A stretch of DNA of 20,368 bases. Source: Candidatus Naiadarchaeum limnaeum (lineage in GTDB: Archaea > Undinarchaeota > Undinarchaeia > Undinarchaeales > Naiadarchaeaceae). The notes under the pieces were generated by a model. The model saw nothing but the letters and a program-made list of their open reading frames with translations. It was not told where the DNA came from and made no database searches. The translations under genes were made by a program, and so were the position numbers. The stretch lies in contig DVAB01000006.1 of assembly GCA_014189685.1 (NCBI GenBank), forward strand, positions 1 through 20,368, in the 5' to 3' direction. Every line of letters begins with the position of its first letter. Positions within the stretch are counted from its first letter, which is position 1. Positions 1 through 6,171 of this stretch are shown piece after piece.

Positions 1-97
1 TAACTGAATTAACCTCTGTTTTTACATACTTCTGGAGCCAACCAACAGTTCTTAATTGCTTATCGATTAGCTCATCTCTTGTTTGTTTTTCATCCAT
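1..97 (-). CDS. hsdR: Type I restriction enzyme R subunit, N-terminal fragment (runs off window)
   Basis: An open frame of 32 codons starts with ATG at 97 on the minus strand and continues past base 1. It begins MDEKQTRDELIDKQLRTVGW. The pattern TRxELIDxxLxxxGW is the characteristic start of HsdR, the translocase/nuclease subunit of type I restriction-modification systems, where an endonuclease domain follows. A purine-rich stretch (GGGGTCAAGA) directly precedes the ATG. A minus-strand TATA box at 138-145 would start transcription about 16 nt upstream of the codon. No S or M subunit can be seen because the operon lies outside the window. The family call rests on about 20 residues, so another protein with the same N-terminal helix is possible. 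Confidence 0.55.
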   Translation of the reverse strand, partial: MDEKQTRDELIDKQLRTVGWLQKYVKTEVNSV

Positions 98-137
98 TCT
101 TGACCCCTGCCTTAAAATCTCCTTTATCCCAATTCCC

Positions 138-145
138 TATAAAAA
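138..145 (-). promoter_or_regulatory. TATA box for the minus-strand restriction gene
   Basis: The minus strand reads TTTTTATA here, about 41 bp before the ATG at 97. That spacing fits archaeal TBP-directed initiation around 113 and a short leader. A second copy of the same block lies at 255-262. Confidence 0.5.
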
Positions 146-153
146 CATTCCCA

Positions 154-231
154 CCGCGGCACATGATTTATTTCACACATGCCGTGGGTAGCAAAGCCTC
201 AATTATTTAACCAGCTTTGCCTGACCGCGGC
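154..231. other. Two mutually exclusive hairpins sharing one arm
   Basis: GCCGTGG at 181-187 can pair with CCGCGGC at 154-160 (loop 161-180) or with CCGCGGC at 225-231. In the second form the stem is extended by GCAAAGC (191-197) pairing with GCTTTGC (214-220) around a 16-nt loop, giving an almost continuous stem of about 17 bp with one bulge. Each form uses one G-T wobble. This could be a structured transcript, a regulatory switch or a protein-binding palindrome; the sequence alone does not decide. Confidence 0.45.
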
Positions 232-348
232 AACAAAATAAAATTCTCGCTCCCTATAAAAACCCTTCCCAATTTCCCCCTAAATTGTCTCCACTTATAT
301 CACCTGACTTTTGCTGGCATTAAATTTCACTGATTCCCAATGACAACG

Positions 349-357
349 CTTAAATAT
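349..357 (+). promoter_or_regulatory. TATA box for the 1900-aa surface protein gene
   Basis: CTTAAATAT lies about 45 bp before the ATG at 398. Transcription would start near 380 and leave a leader of about 15-20 nt. No strong Shine-Dalgarno is seen; the bases before ATG read GTAAGAG. Confidence 0.45.
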
Positions 358-397
358 CGTTCAGTACACCGGTTTTTAAGTGAATGCTTTGTAAGAG

Positions 398-3300
398 ATG
401 GATTTGAAAAAGGGAGGCATATTATTGGTAGTATTAGTGCTAGCTGTATTGCTAGTTAGTGCACCAGCTCTTGCTTCGCACACTAAAAAAGTTATCTCGA
501 AAAGCACTGCTCCCCAAATTTCTATTTCTAAGGGCAAGCTTGAATCTGATGAGACAATTTTGCAGAAAAGAAAAGCGCTGAGCAATATTCAGGAAATTTT
601 AAACGAGCGCAAAAAAATAAAGCTTACAATTGAACAAAAACCACTCTCAAAAGGGCCGCAGCCTTTGAGCTCCCACTGCGTTGATTTAACTGGATTAAAT
701 GAGTATGTTGTAACTGCTAACACGGTTATCTGCCCCGGATATTATGAAATGAACGACACTGATATAGATGGGGCGATTATTTTTAATACAAACAATGTTC
801 AGTTAGATTGCGATGAAGCAATTATAAATGGAAGCGGAAGCGGATTTGGAATTTACGCAAACGGCAGCAGCGGAATTCAAGTTTTAAATTGCAATATTCG
901 CAATTATAGAGAGGGGATTTATTTTGATACTGTAACAAATGCATTAATTTCAAATTCAAATTTAAGCAATCATATTAGAGAGGGAGTTTTGCTTTTAGAT
1001 TCAAACACAAATACAGTTTCAAATAATAACATTTCAAACAATGCTTACCACTCTGTTCTGGATATAACCGGAAATGGAAACAAAATTCTCAGCAATTTAA
1101 TGACTTATGACACACTATGGGCGATGTACACCGCTGTTAGTAGCGCAAATGCAAACATTTCCGGGAATAATATTACTAATAGTGATTCAGGAGTTTGGCT
1201 TGGGGAATCAACCAATTCAGTTGTTGAAAACAATTTAATTCAGGCAAACACTTTGGAAGGAATCATAATTGAGGACGATGGCGGCCACGCAATAAAGGGA
1301 AATACAATTTTAAATAGCGGCCAAAATGGAATTCAAATCTTCAGTAATTCAAATTCAAACACAATTCAAAATAACACAGTAAGAAATAGTGGCTGGTTTG
1401 GAGTGCGCATATTTAGCGGCGCGAACACGGTAAAAGATAACAATATAAGTCAGAATTCGCTTGCAGGAATAAATGCAAGCTCTTCCGGAAATTTAATTTA
1501 TAACAATTATTTCTCAAACTCTTTGAATGCTTATTCTGCTCTTTCGAATAAATGGAACACAACTCAAACATCTGGGGCAAACATAATCGGCGGTCCATAT
1601 CTTGGAGGAAATTTCTGGAGCGATTATACAGGGGTTGATAACAATGTGGATGGATTAGGAGATACTTTAATTCCTTACAACTCAGGCGGAAAAATCCAGA
1701 CAGGAGGAGACTTTTTGCCTTTAGTAGTTCCTGGTGGCGGAGGAGGGCAGCAAAACACAGTTCCAACAATTTTCTTAGTAAGTCCTGCAAATGAAACAAC
1801 AACAAGCGATAACACTCCTGACAATGTGTTTTATTTTACAGACCCTGAAAATTTAACTGCTTCTTGTACACTTTATTATAACGGAACTTCAAAGGCATCA
1901 AATTCTGCTGTTCCAAACAACACGCAAACAACTCTAACTGCTTCTTTAACAGCAAATGGAATTTACAGTTGGTATGTAACTTGTAATGATGGAGTGGGAA
2001 GCGGCACAAGCTTACCATACACAATTACAATTAATGCGCCGCCTGATACAACTCCGCCTGTAATAACAATTGTTCCTCCAACAGATTCAAATTTAAGTGT
2101 TTTAAGAAATTGGTTTTACGTTAACATAACTTTAAACGAACAAGGAAGTTCTGCAAATATGGAAGTGAATGGAACTAATTACTCTATGTCACAAGGAACA
2201 ACTAATTTAGAATGGTTTGTAAATCGAACAGGACTTTTAGAAGGAAATTACACTTGGAGAGTATTTGCAAATGACCTGGCTGGAAACACTGGCCTAACAG
2301 GATATTCATGGGTTAATATAACCGTTCCTCCCGTTCCTCCGCAAATAAACACGATTCCAACAATTTTCCTTTTGGCGCCTGCAAATAATACATTAACAAC
2401 AGATGCAACACCAGTGCACCAATTCTATTTCACAGACCCTGAAAATAGCACGATTCCAACCTGCAGCCTCTATTATAATGGAACTTTCAAGGGCGGATGG
2501 TCAAATGTTGCAAACAATACTTGGTTTTTGCTTGAGGCTTCGCAAACTCAGAATGGAATTTATAGTTGGAATGTGGTTTGCAATGATGGAGTAGGAAGCA
2601 ATACATCTGAAACAAGAAGAATTTTAATAAACGCTGTAACTATTCCGAACACAGCTCCAACTATTTTCATAACTGCCCCTCTAAATAATACTGTAACAAA
2701 TAATAGAACATTACAGGTTGATTTCTACTTCACTGATAATGAGCAATTCGCTGGAACTTCAAGGTTTTACACAAATGGAACTCTGAGGGCAACAAACACA
2801 ACTACTTGGAATAACACCCCAACAAGTTTAATCTATGGAAATCTTTCAGACGGAATTTATAATTTCTGGATAAATGTTTCAGACGGCGGATTGCAAAACA
2901 GAAGTGAAATATACACTATTGCAATTGATGGAACAACTCCAGTGCTAACTTTTGTAAGTCCAACTCCGAGCAATCAGACAATTGCACAAAACTGGGCTTA
3001 TGTAAAGGTGAGCTCAAGTGAAAATCTGATTTCTGCAACTCTGGAATGGAATGGGGTAAATGAGTCCATGAGTGGAAGTGGAACAAATTGGTTTAAGAAC
3101 AAAACTTCGCTTGTGGATGGGAATTACACATTTAGAGTTTATGGAAACGATTTTCTGCCAAATACAGGAAAAACAGAGGGGAGGTGGGTAGTGATTGATA
3201 TAACTCCTCCTAGCCCGGTTACAAATCTGGGAGAAACTGCAACTGGAACAACTTGGATCTATTGGCAGTGGACAAATCCAAGCAATACTGATTTTAATCA

Positions 3301-6100
3301 TGTGGAAGTTTGGTTAAACGGAACGTTCATAGCAAATACAAGCGGCACCTCTTACAATGTAACAGGCTTAACTCCAAACACAGGATATCAAATTCAAGTC
3401 CGGCCAGTTGATAATGTTGGAAATAAAGGAGTGTGGACAAACGATACTGCATTTACCCTAGTTGCGCCTGATGTAACTCCGCCGCTAATAACAATCATTC
3501 CACCAACAGATGTAAACATTTCTGTAAATAGAAACTGGACATACTTTAACATAACTTTAAATGAATCAGGAAGCGGGGCTAATGTCGAGGTGAATGGCAC
3601 TAATTTCACTATGCTGCAAGGCTTGACTAACCAAGAGTGGTTCTTTAATTTAACTCAATTGGATACTGGAAATTACACTTATCGTTTCTTTGCAAATGAT
3701 CTTCCAGGAAATACAGCATTTACAGGATATTCATGGGTTAACATAAGCTGGAGTTCTACAGATACAAATCCCCCGGGAAGTGTAACTAATTTAAGAGACA
3801 CACAAAATGATACAACTTGGATTTTATGGAATTGGACAAACCCAACGGATTTAGATTTTAATCATGTAGAGATTTGGATTAATGGGACATTCAATGCGAA
3901 TGTTTCAACTGATTACATAAATGTAACTGGTTTGCTTCCAGATACAGGATATGAGATACAGACAAGAACAGTTGATAATTCTGGAAACATAAATCCAACT
4001 TGGGTTACAGATATGGGATGGACAAAGGCCCTTCCTGGTCCAGATTTAACACCTCCAACAGTAACATTTGAGAGTCCAACTCCTAACAACACAACTGTAA
4101 ACCAAAACTGGGCATACATAAATGTAAGCTTGAATGAGACAGGAAGCTCAGCAAATCTTGAATGGAACGGAGTGAATTACAGCATGTCCGGAAGCGGAAT
4201 GAATTGGTTTAGAAATATGACAACCCTTGCAAACGGAAATTACACTTTCAAAGTTTACGCAAGTGATTTGGCTGGAAATATTGGAGTTTCTGAGGAAAGA
4301 TGGGTTGAAATTTTTGTTCCACCGCAGTTAAACACAGTTCCAACAATTAACATTTTGTTCCCGCCAAACAACACTTTAACAACAGATGATACTCCTTCAA
4401 TCTGGTTTAGCATAACTGATCCTGAAAACGCAACAACACAAGCAACAATTTTCTTTAACGGAACAAACATGAGCTATAATCCCTCTGTAATAAACAATAC
4501 AGCAACAAAATTCACAGTTGGGCCGCTAGCACTTGGATTATGGACCTTCTATATTTACGCATTTGATGGAGTAGGTAGCGGCACAAGCTTGGTATATAAT
4601 ATTATAATTGCTCCATCTGGCGGCGGAATAGGAGCATTTGATGGGCCAACAATTTTCTTGGTAAGCCCGCCTGATAATGCAGTTACAAGTGACAATACTC
4701 CTGAGCATGTTTTCTATTATTTAGATAAGCAGCAGCCAACTTTAGCTTGTGCATTGAATTACAATTTATTACAACTTGCAGACAATTCAACCACACAAAA
4801 TAATACAAACACCTTACTTACCCCTCCAAGCCCGGTTGCTCTTGGAACTTATGAGTGGAACATCCTCTGCAACAATGGAACAGCTTGGATATTGAGTAAC
4901 TCTTCCACAATAGCAATAACTACTCCATCAATTCCAGGAGGCGGGGGAGGAGGGGGCGGGGGAGGAGGGGCACTGGGCACTTTTATTTCAGTTCCAAACG
5001 CAACTCTTGAACTTCCAACCTTGGAGCTCAGGCCACCTGCAACTCCTTCAGAACAAACCATAGGCATATCCGGACCAGTGGCTGTTGATGTTAGAGGATT
5101 GGGTTTTGCTGGACCAACAGGACTTGCAATTCTTGCAGGAAACCCATCTTTGTTCGCAGCATTGATTGGATTGGCGTTATTGTTAGCCTTACTATTCTTA
5201 TATTATAGAAGCAAGAAAAAGGGAGAGAAGAAGGAAGAAACTGAAGTTCCAAAACCGGCTGAGCCTTCTTTGCCAACATTACCTCCTGCTCCTACTACTG
5301 CTGAAACAGCACTGCCTAAGACTGAAAGTACTGAAAAAGTTATTGCAACAGCTGTTATTATTTTATTTGCTCTTACTTTGCTTCCGTTTGCATCAGCACA
5401 AACTGTAAATCTAAGTGAAGGGCAGCAATTAGGGAGCATCAACATAACTCCAGCAACTTTTACTAAAACAATATTACTAAATGTAACAAATAAGGGGAGC
5501 GTCCCAGAGGCATTTTATATCTCACTTTTTAGCGGCCCAAATTGGGCAGCAGTTCAGCCAGCAAGAGTCTCACTGAATATAAATGAAACAAAGAATATCA
5601 CTTTAACTTTAAAACCGCCTCTTGGTATATTAGGAGAGTATACTGTTAGGGTAAAGGCAGAATCCGTAAACAACCCAGAACTTTTTGCAACATATGATTT
5701 AAGAGTAATAGGCCCGACTCCCCTTGAACAAGGATTATCAGGAATGTTTTTGTTAGCAGGCACTAGGGCAGGCGCTTCAATTATGGGGGCGCTTATTTTA
5801 TTTGCACTAATGTTTGCATATTGGCATGAGCTTCCAGAGGAGAGAAAGAAAGAGAGTAGAAATAAAATGAGGAAATTAATCGGAAGAAAGCCATTGCCGG
5901 AGCCTGTTGTTGAGGTAGAGAAAAGGCCTGCTCCCCCGGATATTGAGAAAATTATAAGCGAAGTTTTTAAAGGAGTAGAGATAAAAGCGCCTTCTGTAAT
6001 TTCTATTGTTAAAAGAGCAGAAACAAAAATTGAACAAAAAATTCCTGTGCGGCTAATTCCATTTGAGAAAAGGCCTGGTAAATTGCTATGGGAGGTATAG
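398..6100 (+). CDS. Giant surface protein: NosD-like beta-helix, Ig/FN3 modules, two anchors and an internal signal sequence
   Basis: This 1900-aa envelope protein starts with a signal peptide (residues 1-26, hydrophobic core then ALAS). Residues about 92-440 form a parallel beta-helix of Asn-rich coils (many NNxI/ISNN repeats) ending in the NosD/PbH1-type cap GGNFWSDYTGVDNNVDG. About 11 Ig-like modules follow at roughly 452, 550, 651, 750, 846, 936, 1026, 1123, 1218, 1311 and 1415; those at 936 and 1123 are FN3-like (TGLTPNTGYQIQV). The ectodomain is packed with N-x-S/T sequons and poor in lysine. A run of 11 glycines near 1515 precedes the first membrane helix (about 1586-1606) and a KKKGEKKEE tail. 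A second signal-like helix (1648-1668, ending ASAQ), another beta domain (1669-1780), a third helix (about 1785-1808) and an 89-residue cytoplasmic tail follow. Likely an S-layer-associated, adhesin-like or glycan-binding protein; its ligand is unknown. Confidence 0.85.
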   Translation: MDLKKGGILLVVLVLAVLLVSAPALASHTKKVISKSTAPQISISKGKLESDETILQKRKALSNIQEILNERKKIKLTIEQKPLSKGPQPLSSHCVDLTGLNEYVVTANTVICPGYYEMNDTDIDGAIIFNTNNVQLDCDEAIINGSGSGFGIYANGSSGIQVLNCNIRNYREGIYFDTVTNALISNSNLSNHIREGVLLLDSNTNTVSNNNISNNAYHSVLDITGNGNKILSNLMTYDTLWAMYTAVSSANANISGNNITNSDSGVWLGESTNSVVENNLIQANTLEGIIIEDDGGHAIKGNTILNSGQNGIQIFSNSNSNTIQNNTVRNSGWFGVRIFSGANTVKDNNISQNSLAGINASSSGNLIYNNYFSNSLNAYSALSNKWNTTQTSGANIIGGPYLGGNFWSDYTGVDNNVDGLGDTLIPYNSGGKIQTGGDFLPLVVPGGGGGQQNTVPTIFLVSPANETTTSDNTPDNVFYFTDPENLTASCTLYYNGTSKASNSAVPNNTQTTLTASLTANGIYSWYVTCNDGVGSGTSLPYTITINAPPDTTPPVITIVPPTDSNLSVLRNWFYVNITLNEQGSSANMEVNGTNYSMSQGTTNLEWFVNRTGLLEGNYTWRVFANDLAGNTGLTGYSWVNITVPPVPPQINTIPTIFLLAPANNTLTTDATPVHQFYFTDPENSTIPTCSLYYNGTFKGGWSNVANNTWFLLEASQTQNGIYSWNVVCNDGVGSNTSETRRILINAVTIPNTAPTIFITAPLNNTVTNNRTLQVDFYFTDNEQFAGTSRFYTNGTLRATNTTTWNNTPTSLIYGNLSDGIYNFWINVSDGGLQNRSEIYTIAIDGTTPVLTFVSPTPSNQTIAQNWAYVKVSSSENLISATLEWNGVNESMSGSGTNWFKNKTSLVDGNYTFRVYGNDFLPNTGKTEGRWVVIDITPPSPVTNLGETATGTTWIYWQWTNPSNTDFNHVEVWLNGTFIANTSGTSYNVTGLTPNTGYQIQVRPVDNVGNKGVWTNDTAFTLVAPDVTPPLITIIPPTDVNISVNRNWTYFNITLNESGSGANVEVNGTNFTMLQGLTNQEWFFNLTQLDTGNYTYRFFANDLPGNTAFTGYSWVNISWSSTDTNPPGSVTNLRDTQNDTTWILWNWTNPTDLDFNHVEIWINGTFNANVSTDYINVTGLLPDTGYEIQTRTVDNSGNINPTWVTDMGWTKALPGPDLTPPTVTFESPTPNNTTVNQNWAYINVSLNETGSSANLEWNGVNYSMSGSGMNWFRNMTTLANGNYTFKVYASDLAGNIGVSEERWVEIFVPPQLNTVPTINILFPPNNTLTTDDTPSIWFSITDPENATTQATIFFNGTNMSYNPSVINNTATKFTVGPLALGLWTFYIYAFDGVGSGTSLVYNIIIAPSGGGIGAFDGPTIFLVSPPDNAVTSDNTPEHVFYYLDKQQPTLACALNYNLLQLADNSTTQNNTNTLLTPPSPVALGTYEWNILCNNGTAWILSNSSTIAITTPSIPGGGGGGGGGGGALGTFISVPNATLELPTLELRPPATPSEQTIGISGPVAVDVRGLGFAGPTGLAILAGNPSLFAALIGLALLLALLFLYYRSKKKGEKKEETEVPKPAEPSLPTLPPAPTTAETALPKTESTEKVIATAVIILFALTLLPFASAQTVNLSEGQQLGSINITPATFTKTILLNVTNKGSVPEAFYISLFSGPNWAAVQPARVSLNINETKNITLTLKPPLGILGEYTVRVKAESVNNPELFATYDLRVIGPTPLEQGLSGMFLLAGTRAGASIMGALILFALMFAYWHELPEERKKESRNKMRKLIGRKPLPEPVVEVEKRPAPPDIEKIISEVFKGVEIKAPSVISIVKRAETKIEQKIPVRLIPFEKRPGKLLWEV
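4943..4970 (+). other. G-quadruplex-capable G-run inside coding DNA
   Basis: Four runs of 5, 5, 5 and 4 guanines (4943-4947, 4952-4956, 4958-4962, 4967-4970) are separated by loops of 4, 1 and 4 bases. They sit on the coding strand in a very AT-rich context and encode part of the glycine run before the first membrane anchor. The sequence fits the standard G4 pattern; folding in the cell is inference. Confidence 0.5.
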
Positions 6101-6104
6101 GTGT

Positions 6105-6122
6105 CACTACTTGAAAGTAGTG
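6105..6122. other. Short perfect inverted repeat between two surface-protein genes
   Basis: CACTAC (6105-6110), a 6-base loop TTGAAA, then GTAGTG (6117-6122). It lies just after the upstream stop codon and 13 bp before the TATA box of the next gene. It could be an operator or a weak terminator hairpin. No T-run follows on the plus strand, which argues against intrinsic termination. Confidence 0.4.
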
Positions 6123-6134
6123 AAAATCGAAAGA

Positions 6135-6142
6135 TTTATATA
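6135..6142 (+). promoter_or_regulatory. TATA box for the 883-aa surface protein gene
   Basis: A perfect TTTATATA lies 37 bp before the ATG at 6172, giving an expected start near 6163-6168. The gene is therefore probably almost leaderless and transcribed independently of the upstream gene. Confidence 0.6.
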
Positions 6143-6171
6143 GGTAAAGTTACCATTATATAGTAGCGAAA

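Larger units (their letters stand above)
133..271. repeat. Duplicated CCCTATAAAAAC block plus duplicated CCGCGGCA
   Basis: CCCTATAAAAAC occurs at 135-146 and again at 252-263, each followed by a C/T-rich TTCCCA. CCGCGGCA occurs at 154-161 and 225-232. The two repeat pairs are nested rather than in the same order, so this is not a simple tandem duplication. The region has no ORF that looks real. Confidence 0.6.

Noticed and set aside
4849-5067. Antisense ORF with a long proline run
   Set aside because: It is the mirror of the glycine-coding G-run in the surface-protein gene, with no start context, and sits inside a clear coding gene.
5203-5445. Frameshift or missed gene boundary in the 1900-aa ORF
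   Set aside because: A single uninterrupted frame with consistent topology and codon use runs through. No in-frame ATG occurs just before the internal signal. Fusion is the simpler reading, though read data could change this.
398-6100. NosD copper-maturation role for the beta-helix region
   Set aside because: The PbH1 repeats and cap are shared by many surface beta-helix proteins. No nos genes or copper motifs are nearby.
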